This document shows, in pieces, positions 1 through 10,643 of a stretch of DNA of 64,000 nt. The DNA is taken from NCBI GenBank assembly GCA_949358305.1, contig CASHSZ010000019.1, forward strand, positions 48,747 to 112,746, read 5' to 3'. Source of the DNA: Strigamia acuminata (lineage: Eukaryota; Arthropoda; Chilopoda; Geophilomorpha; Linotaeniidae). The notes under the pieces are model-generated. The model did no database searches and was not told the origin of the DNA. It saw only the letters and a program-made list of their open reading frames with translations. How positions within the stretch are numbered: position 1 is the stretch's first letter; every line of letters begins with the position of its first letter. Made by a program: the position numbers and the translations under genes.

Positions 1-602
1 CGAAATCTGAGCGATTGGCCATACAATTGATTCATGATTTTTAACAGTCACATTGAATCTTGAGTTGTGCTGCAAAAATTCATTTTGGTAAAAATGTTTA
101 TTAAAAAAAATTAATTTACCACAGAAAAATGTGCATCAGTTATATAGCTAGGTTTTCTCGTGAGTTCCATTACATCTTCAGGATACGTTTCCCTGAACAG
201 TTGATTCATTTTAAAAACATCACATTGCTGTTTAAAATCGCTGTTTCCAGTCCGGTTAGCGAAGTAATTATTAAGTTCTTGTGTAGTTTGTGGATATACG
301 TAAATAGATGGAAACGGACCATGTGGTGTTTCAATCATGTATGTGTTAACTGTGGTTGGTTCGTCCATGTAATGCAATATTCGATCGACAATTTGGTAGG
401 AACAAGCCACCAAATTGATTACAAGTAGTGTTGTAAATAAAATTAGCATAGTTTTTTTCTTTTTAGAAATGTTCTCTAGAGATCTGATAAATAATGGAAT
501 CTCTTTCTGAGTTGCTATAACACTGCAAATAACTTGTTTCATTTGTTTCTTTCTCAGTTGTTGAATCCGGCCAAATGGTTGATACGACTTCTGAGCATCC
601 AT
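1..602 (-). CDS. DEG/ENaC-family sodium channel subunit, 5' exons (partial)
   Basis: First two exons of an amiloride-sensitive-type (DEG/ENaC, pickpocket-like) cation channel subunit on the minus strand; the rest lies beyond the left edge. Exon 1 (602..120, 161 codons) starts at ATG. It has a basic cytoplasmic N-terminus of about 50 residues, a hydrophobic first membrane segment (about residues 50-68) and the start of the extracellular domain, then a GTAAAT donor. After a short intron, exon 2 starts at 69 behind a pyrimidine-AG acceptor and stays open to base 1. Exon 1 and exon 2 both align with exons 1 and 2 of the channel gene at 51.2-56.9 kb (same intron position and phase, shared residues such as the exon-2 N-V/L-T-V-K core). 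The two are therefore paralogues, separated by the repeat-filled interval. The HG gating motif usual before the first membrane segment is not obvious. Family assignment rests mainly on the better-covered paralogue. Confidence 0.8.
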
Positions 603-1150
603 AGTTTATTTTCCCAGATGTCACTCAGTAGAGGCGTTCTGATGGGCAAATATATCTTTCTTTTTCTGTCAAAGAAATACGAGACCCAAAATTGATTCAA
701 TTAGTATTTTCAGTAGCTGCATTCAAAAAGTTTAAAACAATTCGTTTCTGTCGTTTCGTGTTGATATGTTTTAGACTTTTTAAATGCAGCTAGTAGGTGC
801 ATTTAAAATTATCATAATCTGAATTATCAATAATTCATGTAAGTCATTTGGCTAAACTCCATCTAAAGTTAATAATTATTTGGCTGATGTGGCTGAAATA
901 TCTTACCAATCACACGAAGTGATGTGATTTACATCACTGAAATGATAATTCAATTGCAATAAGTGGCCTATTGATAAATCACTCCAATGAGGACTAATCA
1001 ATAAGTGGCTGATTGATAAAATTCTCTAATCATGACTCAGCACATGAAATATTTGGCCACTGGTATAAGTCATTTAAGATGGATGCCCCCGGTCAGTCTA
1101 TCATGAACAGAGGAATCCAGCAAGAAACTGGTCAAGGATTGAAGAAATGA
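603..1150. other. Intergenic, AT-rich, no gene seen
   Basis: Upstream of the channel gene. I see short direct repeats such as several 'gtggc(c/t)-attgata' and 'taatca' segments around 895-1060, but no convincing ORF, RNA gene or element ends. Confidence 0.5.
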
Positions 1151-1157
1151 GCATTGC

Positions 1158-2951
1158 TCATTGCCTAGCTGAACAGCCATGCCTAGGCAAAGTCTCGACA
1201 TGTTTGTCGATTAGAATAACATCTTCTAACGTTAAACAGTTAGTCAGAGCGAAATGCCAGTGGCGGAGCTCAACTTCATTATAGAGTTGAGTTTTTCTAC
1301 CATCTTGTTCGATAGGGATAACCGTATTAGGACCCACCAATTTATGGATTATGTATATTCTTTCCGTTCTTTGGCGAAAACCGGCAGCAAATTGCATGTT
1401 AGCCGAGGAAGGTTGTCTATTGAGCAGAGTAACCCAATCTCCAGGGCGAAAATCATGAGACCAACGCTTTTAAATCAAACCATTTTTTGTCTAATTTGAG
1501 ATTCGCGCAAATTATTCATTGCGCGCTCCCTCATCGTGCGCATTTGTTTGTGTAGATTTTTCTCTTCTATGGGGGACAGGTGTTTGTCGTCATCCGAGTC
1601 GCTATCTATTTAGTCCGGAAATCTGGCCTCTTGGCCGGTAACAAGTTTAAAAGGGGAATATTTAAGTGAGATTTGGTAGGCAGAGTTTATTGCCAACACG
1701 AAATAACCAATATTGACATCCCACCGTGTGTGGTCGTCAATATATGCAAGAATACAGTTCTTAAGGGATTGATTCAGCCTTCCTGCAATGTTACCTTGGG
1801 AGTGATACGCAGCTGTGTAACGATTAATCGCGCCCAATTGCTGTATTTGATTGCAAAATTTAGGGGAACGAAATGCTGGAGCATTATCGCTAATTATTAT
1901 TTTTGGGAAACCCTAACGCTTACAGAATTTCTCAATTTGCGCAACTGTTGTCGCAATATTGGAATTTTCGGTTAGTTGAACCTCCAACCACCTGCTAGCG
2001 GAATCCACCATGACGAAAGCGTAACAGTGGCCACCAACAGAGCGGGGTTTCTTTCCGTAGTAGTCAATATAGATGGCAGAGAATAAATGGCACGATCTGG
2101 ACGTAATCATTTTATCATAAGACAATCGATTGAGGGGCTTTGCGTGTTGACAAGCTTCACACACTTGAATCGAAGTTTGAATGTCCTCGCAAATTTTTGG
2201 CCAGTAAACCCGCGCTTTTAATCTATGCAATGTTTTTTCTCTGCCCATGTGTCCTACAACAGGGGGATAAAGTAATGTGCGAAAATACCGTTCTCTTAAA
2301 GGTAAAGAGAGATAAATATGGCGTCTTTTACAAATTTCATTAATGTCAACAAGGGGAAAACGACACAGCATGTCCTTATGCATGCCAAAATCTTGCGCGC
2401 TCGTCTGAACCTTATTAGCCTCATCACAATCGACTGGCAACATTTGAGCGGTTAAATAAAATATTAACTCACGTGACCAGGGTTCTTGTCTTTGCGCAGC
2501 AATAATTTTGGCAGCAGTTGGCAACAGTTCGAACGGTGGATGTTTGACGGGCACATCATGTTCTAACTACGCCTGTTTTTCTGCTTCGGTTAAAACTTCT
2601 TCTAACTCTATAAATGTTCGTTCAGATCGCGGGTGCAATCTAGGCGGAGTTCTAGGCGTTCCAATACGTGTCATTGAATATTGACGGAAAATTCTGAACA
2701 GGACTGAAACTATCACTCTCTGATGATGACGAATCCGAGTCCGTATCGTATTTGTAACCACCAGGGCGTTGTTGTCCGGAAGGTCCTGCTCCCGGGTCAA
2801 TCACTTGTGGTACCTGTGGCATAGAATCAGCCACTGCAGGTGATGATGATGAAGGAGGGGTTCTCCGTACAGGAGCGGTCGTAGAAATAAGAGAAGGTGG
2901 AATAGGAATGGATAGAGTAGGGGAAGGGGTGTGGTGATTGTGGCCATTCAC
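1158..2951 (-). pseudogene. Decayed Gypsy-type integrase region
   Basis: Remains of a retrotransposon pol 3' part, read right to left. 2951-2567 encodes a Pro/Ser-rich then acidic linker in two frames. 2554-1913 encodes the integrase zinc-binding HHCC module (GHMGREKTLHRL, then VCEACQHAKP) and the first part of the catalytic core. 1837-1610 encodes the later core (AYHSQGN and the WD-containing helix). 1397-1158 encodes the C-terminal beta-rich tail (KLVGPNTVIPI). The 2800-2567 and 2554-1913 stretches are one frame separated by a single TAG. The other joins are frameshifts. No reverse transcriptase, LTR or target duplication is seen, so this is an old truncated copy. A domesticated integrase gene is a less likely alternative because of the several breaks. 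Confidence 0.75.
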
Positions 2952-4672
2952 GTATCTGTGACAGCAATGGTGGCAGTGAACGATCTTCTCTTCACCTCAT
3001 ACTGGCGCACCATTTTGATTTCAAAAAATTTTGGAAAAAATATAAAATAAATGGCAACTTGGGGACGAGGGGAGCATGGTCACGTCAATAATGAGACAAG
3101 GACTCCAGATTGGGTTGTTGGCCTCTCCACCACTCACAAGTCAGCTCCCTCCTTTCCTACACTAGGTCATAGTGCTTCCCAAGGGCGGGATGACCTCGGA
3201 GCCATTGGGCAGTGTGTGACAGTGATGCAGGTGACCCTTGGGTGGCCAAGCGGTCACAGTTAATTTGAGTTTTGTGCTTCACAACTTTACGGTTGGCAAA
3301 TCGTCACAGCAATTGGAAGCAAGTGACTAAGCAACTATCAGTAAACAGTCGGACGATCAATTCAAAACAAAATTTGAGAAACAAATCATTGAATTGGTTC
3401 TGACATTTTGTACTTTCTTACATGACAAAAATAGTTTAGCAACATACAAAATGAATTAAAACTTAATAAAATAAAATTGTAATTGGTTAGTACGGCTATG
3501 TCTTCCTAAACCTATTTCCAAGTTGTATCAACCATTACGTTTAAAAGCTAACTTACCTACGACATGTTGTGCGTGCTGCTGCAACAGAGTACAGTTGGCG
3601 TTTGGTACAGTTTATGTTTGAAATTTACATTTAGAACGTTTTATTTATTATTCATTCTGTCTTGTTGGTACGCCCACGATGAAGAAGAAATTACAGTCAT
3701 TTTAGTGTTTTTAAGTTTGCTCACCAGGTGCTTGAAGACTCTTAAAATTCAGTGGAAAAAGCATGTGGGCGTTTGTTTTTCGATACAGGGGTCAAGGCTA
3801 AGGTTGCCTGGACCACTGTTAAAAATCTACACCAATGGTAAGGTGGTTAAATCTCTTCTTGGCAAGCAAACCATCAAAATATTTAAACGTAGAAATAAAG
3901 ACTAGTTTATTTCTTTCAATAGCCTTTCCAAATCAATATTTATAATAGAAAACTGAAACGTTTTGCGTTTTGAATGCTTGCAATGATCAATAATTCATGA
4001 ATTTTATTTCCGGTGCATTTCATAATCAATTTTCTGACGTAGACAATTTTTTTTGTATCTTTGGACGTAGTAAGTAGTGTCAGTTAAATCGTCACCGAGG
4101 AGATGATGAGTGAGTCATTCGAATTGCTAACAGTTTCTTATAAGCTCAATTGCCAAAATGGGGTCAATCCAAAACTGAATAATTTTGAGTTGAATGAAAA
4201 TCTTGGGTGTAGTTTGAGCTTGCAGTCAGTCAAATTTCAATTTTAAACAAATTCGAATTTTTTGTTTCTGTGGATCTTATTTTAGAATTGATTTCACCAT
4301 TGCTTAAAGGAACAATTTTATTAATTTTTTAAATACATAAGTGGCCACTTGATGGCAGTGGCAGCACCAACTAGACTAGCAAACAAATGAGGAAACATGG
4401 CTTCAGTCAAAAAGTGAAAAATACCCTGTTGGTATTCTAAATGGAGTTTATTGACACAGTATTTCTGATTAAATGCAAAGTAAATTGAAAATGAAAATCA
4501 ACAATCATTTATTTATGCCGCAACACATTTCTCTTTCGCATCACCAAAGTGCATTTTGTGGTGATTATTGTAACTTTTACGGTTACCAAAAACAGTCAAA
4601 ACTTGTTTTAAATTCATATTGTGCAACATAAACTTCAAAACCAGACTGTGGAAATTAAATAATAGGCCGAGG
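2952..4672. other. Intergenic, no clear gene
   Basis: Contains a 113-codon plus-strand ORF at 3564-3905 with hydrophobic N-terminal half and basic C-terminal half. It has no recognisable domain, and I do not regard it as a gene. The rest is AT-rich without recognised structure. Confidence 0.4.
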
Positions 4673-4673
4673 A

Positions 4674-5485
4674 TATTCTTACGTACGTACGTAAGAATAA
4701 CGTTTGCCCGACGGGCCGCTATTCTTACGTACATACGTAAGAATAGCCGTACGCTATTTTCACGTACGTACGTGAGAATAGCCGCCCCTGTAGGGGCACG
4801 TTATTCTCACGTACGCACAAAAGAAAAATTCTCACCTACCGCAACGTACGGAACAAAATTTAAACAAAACAAACCGCACAGATAAATAAAATAAGCTAAA
4901 TTTTAATGAAATTATGAACCAGATTATAACAAAACGTACAGTACCGTACCTAAACAAAATCAAACAAAAACAGAAAAAGAAACAACTCCAAACTCGGATC
5001 AGCGTCACCAAATCTGACAAGTGAGTAAAATAAACGCCTTTTGCAAACAAAATTTTTATTTTTAATGCCTTTTACATTTACTTCGTTTCTGAATAAGCAT
5101 AAATTCATGATTGAATGTTCCACGTGCTTAATTAGAAATGAAGTAAATATAAAAGGCATTAAAAATAAAAATTTTGTTTGATTTTGTTTTGGTACGGTAC
5201 TGTACTGTGCGTTTTGTTATGTTCTGGTTCAAAATTCCATTAAAATTTAGCTTGTTTTATTTATCTGTGTGGTTTATTTTGTTTACGTTCTGTTCCGTAC
5301 ATAAGTGAGGAATTTTGATCTGTACGTACGTGAGAATAGCCCATTGGTTATTCTTACGTACGTACGTAAAAATATACACTTTTTCAGGGGCCGAGAATGG
5401 GCTTCCCTGCAATTTTCCGTTTGTACGTAAGAATAGCCAATACGCTATTCTTACGTACGTACGTAAGAATAGCCACGGCGTAAAT
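4674..5485. repeat. Foldback element with clustered ACGT palindromes
   Basis: A large inverted repeat. The left arm (about 4840-5099) and right arm (about 5100-5300) are imperfect reverse complements sharing the GTAC-rich segment, the AAGCTAAATTTTAATG-type segment and the AAAAGGCATTAAAAATAAAA segment. Outside the arms, both ends carry a cluster of self-complementary motifs built on ATTCTTACGTACGTACGTAA or its TTCTCACGTACGTACGTGA variant (about four on the left at 4674-4815, about four on the right at 5320-5475). No ORF inside. It resembles a non-autonomous foldback/MITE-type element; family unknown. Confidence 0.7.
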
Positions 5486-5680
5486 AATAATATTTTCTTA
5501 TAACGTTTTATATCGCTTGTTTAGTTTAAATGCATTATCGAAGAATATCGCCTCATTGTTTTAATATCGAATAACGAATTCTGTACTCTGTACTTGTGCT
5601 TTAACCAACCCTTCCCAAAATATTATTCAGCAGAATAAAACTCAGTAGTTGCTCAATCTTCAATCAACTCGGTTTTCACA
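5486..5680 (+). mobile_element. LTR remnant (3' part) of a 5' LTR
   Basis: AT-rich sequence containing a poly(A)-signal-like AATAAAA at about 5634 and ending in CACA at 5680, directly before a primer-binding-site-like sequence. I infer it is the end of a 5' LTR whose start has been lost or merges with the foldback element to the left. Confidence 0.45.
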
Positions 5681-5698
5681 TGGCGCAGTCGACGCAAG
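5681..5698 (+). promoter_or_regulatory. Primer-binding-site-like sequence
   Basis: TGGCGCAGTCGACGCAAG begins with TGG immediately after the CA end of the putative LTR, as expected for a minus-strand primer site. It resembles the tRNA-Ser-type sites of some insect Gypsy elements; this match is from memory and should be checked. Confidence 0.45.
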
Positions 5699-5930
5699 CG
5701 AACAAATGCTGAGGGAAAAAGTGAACTTTGATTTAAAACATCAGTGAGCGAAAATCGTGAGTAAAAGTTTGGCTTGCTTTGGAACTGAAAACCAACGGAG
5801 GTGCAACGACGAGGAAACCCGACCAAAGTTGTGTTTGTGAGAAAGTGAAACCAAAACCGACCAGTGTGTAAACGACGAGCACTGCAAAGTAGGACATTTT
5901 ATCACAAAATTTGTATTTTCCTTTCCAAAA

Positions 5931-6240
5931 ATGGCTTCTGCTACACATGGGATTTTTCTTTCTACTGATGAAAACGTTTTGAACCTAATGACCGTTGATG
6001 CTATCAGAAATGAGTGAAACTCTCGAAATATGGACACAAATGGAAAACATAAAAAGGAACTGATTGATTTGTTGATTGTTGAAAAGCCACCACCACCCAC
6101 GACGTCCAACGATCTGTTGACGAGTTTGACCAACTTAACCAAACAACTTGCTGCTGCCCAGCTCAACAGTTCGAATACTATTCAAATTCATTCCACGATG
6201 GATACGGCAAAAGCGATTCATGTTTTTAACGGGGGTGCCG
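5931..6240 (+). pseudogene. Truncated retrotransposon gag N-terminus
   Basis: An ATG at 5931 opens 28 codons that end in TGA at 6015-6017. The same frame continues open for about 70 more codons (6018-6240), with a charged HKKELIDLLIVEKP stretch, a Thr/Ser region and a Leu-rich helix. Position, about 230 bases downstream of a primer-site-like sequence, suggests the start of gag. After about 6240 the similarity to a coding pattern is lost and no pol follows. One nonsense codon and a 3' truncation make it a relic. Confidence 0.5.
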
Positions 6241-6601
6241 TTCCAACGACGAATCGCCTAATGGCGAATCTGGCCATTTGGACGAATGGCGAATTTCGAC
6301 TTTATTCTGTCAAAAAGCAGTCCCAATGGCAAATTTCTCCCAATTCGCCATTGAAAAACATTTGCACTTGTTCAACGTGACAAATTTATTATTTAGTTAA
6401 TTAAATTAAATAAATTGGTATAAGCCAAATAAAGATACAGTGGTCATTCATTGTTTATAGAAAGGATTGACAAAATTGATGAGAATAGTCATTTTCTTGC
6501 TGTTTCAAAACTTTTTGATTTGAGACAAAAATCACCAAAAATTAACAGACATGACATATTAACTTTTATTTTCAAACACAAAAAAATATCGATTTAACTC
6601 G
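6241..6601. other. Intergenic, no gene seen
   Basis: AT-rich sequence between the gag relic and the 3' end of the LRR gene. It begins with short repeats of a GGCGAAT motif (6252-6350). It presumably holds the 3' UTR and poly(A) site of the LRR gene. Confidence 0.4.
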
Positions 6602-8559
6602 TTAGTCGCCGACGTCGCCGCACTCACCTTCGGCGCTGTCATCGTCGCTCTCAATGTCGGTCCAATCGTTGCTGTCGTCTCAAGAAGGAAACCCGAGCTG
6701 CAGGTTCACCCCGTGTCTTTTAGCCATTTGCTTCATCAGATCAGCATCGAAATCCAGTCTTCTCTTCTCACTAAATCGAAATCTCACATCCAACTCGACC
6801 AGAGAACCGATTTTAAACAAATCCTCAATCGCTGACGCTTCCAACAAACGACAATCATCAAGATGCAAACTTTTGAGTTTCTTCTTCGCCATCGACTCGG
6901 CTAACTTGCGTGTTATTTTACTGCTGAAACCGTAGCAATCGCAAAGTGTAAGCTTCTCGAGATTTGGACACATGTCCAACACCTGGAAAATCCGACCGGA
7001 AGAAAACCAAACATCCGAGGGACCGAGCATAGAAAATTCAACTAAACTCTCTAAATACAAATCACGCAAACCGAGTGGATTTTTGTCATCTATGGTGACA
7101 CTTTCGCCCATACAAGCATGCAAGAAGGTCAACTCTTTGAATTTCGTCAAACTGTGCAGCATTTTGAGGGTAAAAACCTCCGACTCGATGTAGATTCTGC
7201 AAACTTTGGGACACGTGAGCACGGCGATGTCCAGCACATCTTCAATGGGATCATCGGGGGCAAAGAAAGACAAATTTCTCAGGTTGTATTGCTGTGGTGG
7301 CTCGTCAAGTGGCAACAGCGCTCTGAGCCACTTACTGCAATCTAAAAGTCCAATGTCTTCAATCGATGTCATCGTGTTCAATACAAAGCAGTAGTAGTCG
7401 GCTGGAATGTCGTCACCGTCAAGTTCGAGTACTCGTAAGGTTTTCCTGAGTGCAGAATCTTCTCCGCACAGTTTTCTCAAAAAAGCTTGTGTCGTTTTAC
7501 TGATTTGAAGCTCAACGAGTGGCAGCTGAGCGATGTGTATGGCCAGGTTTTCCTCAACAACACCGCCGGGAATGTGAAGTTTCTGTAGATTTGGTAAAGC
7601 CTGGCACATTTGTTTGTACGCACTGGTTGTGAGTGAATTCCAAAAGGGCAGATGCAAGTCCGTTAGAGTCTATGTGACAAATACAATTAGGAGAATTAAA
7701 ACAAAGAATGGCGCACATTTTCCATCAATGTGCACGCAAATTTCACAGACAAAATATGTTTTACAACAGAAAAATGCACGGTTTTGTCAGATAAAGCATT
7801 TTTGTCTGAAAACTTTTTTTCCTTTCTTAGAATATTTAATTTCTTCTGCAAATCATTTTTTTTTACCTCAAAATGCATTTTTTTCTTCGCAGATGCATTT
7901 TGTCTGTTTGCAAATGCATTTTTCTATCTTTAAATACGTTTTTCTATCCGCAAATGCTTTTTTTCATTTGCAAATCCATTTTTTCACCTCAAAATGCATT
8001 TAACTGTCTGCATCAGCACTTTTTTTTGCTTGAAAATAAACTTTTATGCTAAAAAAGGGTCATTTCTGAATTTTTAATATTTAGTCTGATTTTCTTCGAA
8101 TTTAATAATTTATTGTCTTTTGTGATATTTTCCATCACTGTCTGTGTGAAGGCAGTTCCCTTTTGATACTCACTTTCAACTTGTCGCCACTAATTTTAAG
8201 TAAAAATTCCAAATCAAATTTTGGACTGGTAAAGCACATCTTAAGTCTTCTCTGATTTTGGTATACAAATGGAACAACATCCCACGCTTGGGGGTCGCGA
8301 ATTTTGTCATGGCAAAGCTCCCACAGAAAGAAACTCGTCAGCATGTCGTCGCGAAGAGTATAAGCTAAATCGGACCGTATGTTATTGTATTGATAATTAC
8401 AAAATAAATTCACAAATTCAAGAGTAACTTACATAGGTCATCGAAATAAGTGATCAATTGCAGCGTGTTTTTCATTTGAACGTCGTCCATTTCATCAACG
8501 TCCCATTGCATCATACAGCCGAAAAGAGTTTTAATTGCCATGTCGGCTAACGTCGGCAT
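6602..8559 (-). CDS. Leucine-rich-repeat (F-box/LRR-like) protein, 3 exons
   Basis: Minus-strand spliced gene. Exon 1 is 8559..8433 (ATG, 42 codons plus 1 nt, donor GTAAGT). Exon 2 is 8364..8174 (acceptor TTTAG, donor GTGAGT). Exon 3 is 7669..6680 (acceptor CATAG, 329 codons, stop TGA at 6680-6682). Phases agree (1, then 0). The first about 110 residues have the helical, Trp/Cys-containing look of a divergent F-box region. Exon 3 is a solenoid of irregular LRRs (LPNLQKLHI, LRVLELDG, CPNLEKLTLCDCYGF, LKSLHLDDCRLLEA), the pattern of arthropod F-box/LRR proteins that act as substrate adaptors of SCF ubiquitin ligases. A canonical F-box is not certain. After the TGA the same frame stays open for 25 codons of strongly acidic sequence ending in TAA at about 6602; see findings. 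No second copy is seen in the window. Confidence 0.75.
7780..8040. repeat. Degenerate T-rich ATGCAT repeat in intron 2 of the LRR gene
   Basis: About ten irregular copies, spaced roughly 20-30 bases, of a segment like TTTGCAAATGCATTTTT with Pyr-rich spacers. It fills about half of the 504-base intron (8173..7670). Confidence 0.6.
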
Positions 8560-10032
8560 TTTCGATTCTGATCAAAAACAATAATTACTACAGCAACAAG
8601 TAAACAAAAATGTGGAGATGTTTAACAACAATAAAAGGTCATTTTGCCTTGTCAAAAGAAAATTTTAAAAAAATTACCACAAAACAATAATATAAAAAGA
8701 TATTGTTCACTCCATGTGTTTTCTTGAGTAATATGTGAATATGTCCCCCACTTAACCTTTTCTCACAAATCTTGAATAAAATCATTAAAATCCACTCATA
8801 ACTCCAACAATTACGTCCATCAACATCAAACACAACACACAACAATACACTAATCATCAACATGTCAACTTTTCCACTACCAACAAAATCTACTGCAACA
8901 ACAACAGGAAATACAACAAGAACAAAACAAACTAGAACGAGTGTTATATACCGAAAACACGAGGCGAGAGAGACTCCATTATCGTGCATTCACAACAAGT
9001 TTTAATCTCAAACCCAGCACATAGTCTCAAACACAGATACAATGTTAATGAATACCATTAACACTAGATGGCACTACCAACTCCAACTAGAATAAAAACA
9101 ACAAGAAATACTTATTTCTATTAACATTCCCACGCCTAAATTTCATCCGTCCACTCTCGCTCCACCATTACAAGCACAACAGCAAGAAAAAACACCAATT
9201 ACTACTGCAGACAAATTGTGTTTGATACATTCATACTAATCACTAGCTGCATTCAAAAATTAAAATATTTTGTGTTTTAGTTCAATTTTAAAACAAAAAT
9301 GACCATAATTTCCTGTCTATAAAACTAAAATTGGTAAAAATCCAAACTAAAATACAATTTTACTAAACTCAATTTTGCTTCAATTTTAAGTGCAGTTATG
9401 CATTACGTTTGTATACAAAGTTACGTTAAAATTGAAGCAAAAATAAATTAAAATTCAATCACTCAAAAATTAAAATTTTATCTGTAGTTACATGAGATCA
9501 CTTCACAACTTAAAACATCACTTCTTGTTTTATTTAAAAATTTTGTGCAACACACACATAAAACATAAATACAAAAATTTTGAATTTCAATTTCTGAAGA
9601 ATTTTCATAAAAATAGGTAACTCACATGTGATCATGTTTCTTTAATTTTATACCATCCTTATTTAAAACATAGAATTTGGTATTTTTCTAACTAAGATTA
9701 ATAATAAATATTGCTTACATGCTTTCTTTCTCCATGTCATATCCAATGACTTCATCTTTGAATTGATGCTATCTATGACCTCTGGTGCCAGTTGGTCATA
9801 CTCTTTTAAAATTTCTTCCTCCCTTCTACCAGCAAGGTATAAAAAAAAATGTTAAATCCCACTAAAAATAATAAAATTCCAACAATGCATACTTCTTTCT
9901 AATCATTTGAAGAGTATTATATGCTACGTTTTGGTGTTGATTACACATCAGGTGAACAATGATGTCATGTAAAAGTTATCACATGTTGTCAATTTTAATG
10001 CGGTGCGTCACATATACAGTATAACACCCTCC
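8560..10032. other. Intergenic, AT-rich, no gene seen
   Basis: Upstream region of the LRR gene. A 116-codon minus-strand ORF at 8639-8989 is hydrophobic and low in complexity and I do not accept it. AT-rich filler continues to the integrase fragment at 10033. Confidence 0.45.
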
Positions 10033-10325
10033 AGATTCCTGAGCGACTTCGTCGTGCTGTCTTGACGGAATTGCATGCAGGGCAATCCGCGATCGTTCGC
10101 ACCAAATCGCTCGCTCGCTCGAGCGACGGTTTGGTGGCCCTCCATCGATCGCGATGTCGAGATGATGGTTCGTTCTTGCGACGTGTGCCAACGCGCACTT
10201 GCTGATCCGCCCGAGACGTCTGACATTCGTTGGCCTATACCGGACGAGATTTGGGGGCGCGTCCACCTCGACTTCGCGGGTCTCATTCTCGGCAAATCAT
10301 TCCTTTTGGCCGTGGATGCTCGCAC
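10033..10325 (+). pseudogene. Gypsy integrase fragment, left part (host of the BEL insertion)
   Basis: Encodes the end of the integrase zinc-binding module (VRSCDVCQRALADPP) and the start of the catalytic core with the first catalytic Asp (RVHLDFAGLILGKSFLLAVD). Compared with the second copy at 35096-35430, a 4-base duplication in a GCTC run at about 10108-10120 shifts the frame. It is cut at 10325 by the BEL element and resumes at 28590. Confidence 0.8.
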
Positions 10326-10643
10326 TGTGAAATCTCGCAATTTAAAAGAAGCTATTTTTGCTAAAAAACTGATTGAAATTCTAACTTAACTGGAATTTTT
10401 CTGAAGACAAAATAAAACCATGCTTTTAACATAAAGACAAGATTTATTGTAACAATATTTGGGGTTTACATTTGGAAAAACAGGAACAAAGGTCAAACAT
10501 GATAATTTATGACGAATAACTGGACTTCCGTACGCGCGTCATACAATCTCGCACAAGAAAGCACCGCCTGGATGATGGCTTCACTGCACGACACCGAACA
10601 TGAACGCGCGACCCCAAACATCTAAAACTCGTCAGTTTTCACA
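10326..10643 (-). repeat. BEL 3' LTR
   Basis: 318 bp, paired with 28267-28584. TG...CA ends. In minus orientation its first bases supply the TGA stop codon of pol. Confidence 0.92.

Noticed and set aside
3564-3905. 113-codon plus ORF
   Set aside because: No domain, no homologous copy in the window and composition like random AT-rich sequence.
8639-8989. 116-codon minus-strand hydrophobic ORF
   Set aside because: Low-complexity Val/Leu-rich reading of AC-rich sequence; no splice partner or family.
10075-10389. 104-codon plus ORF taken as an integrase gene
   Set aside because: Its last 20 codons are in the BEL LTR; it is only the interrupted integrase fragment.
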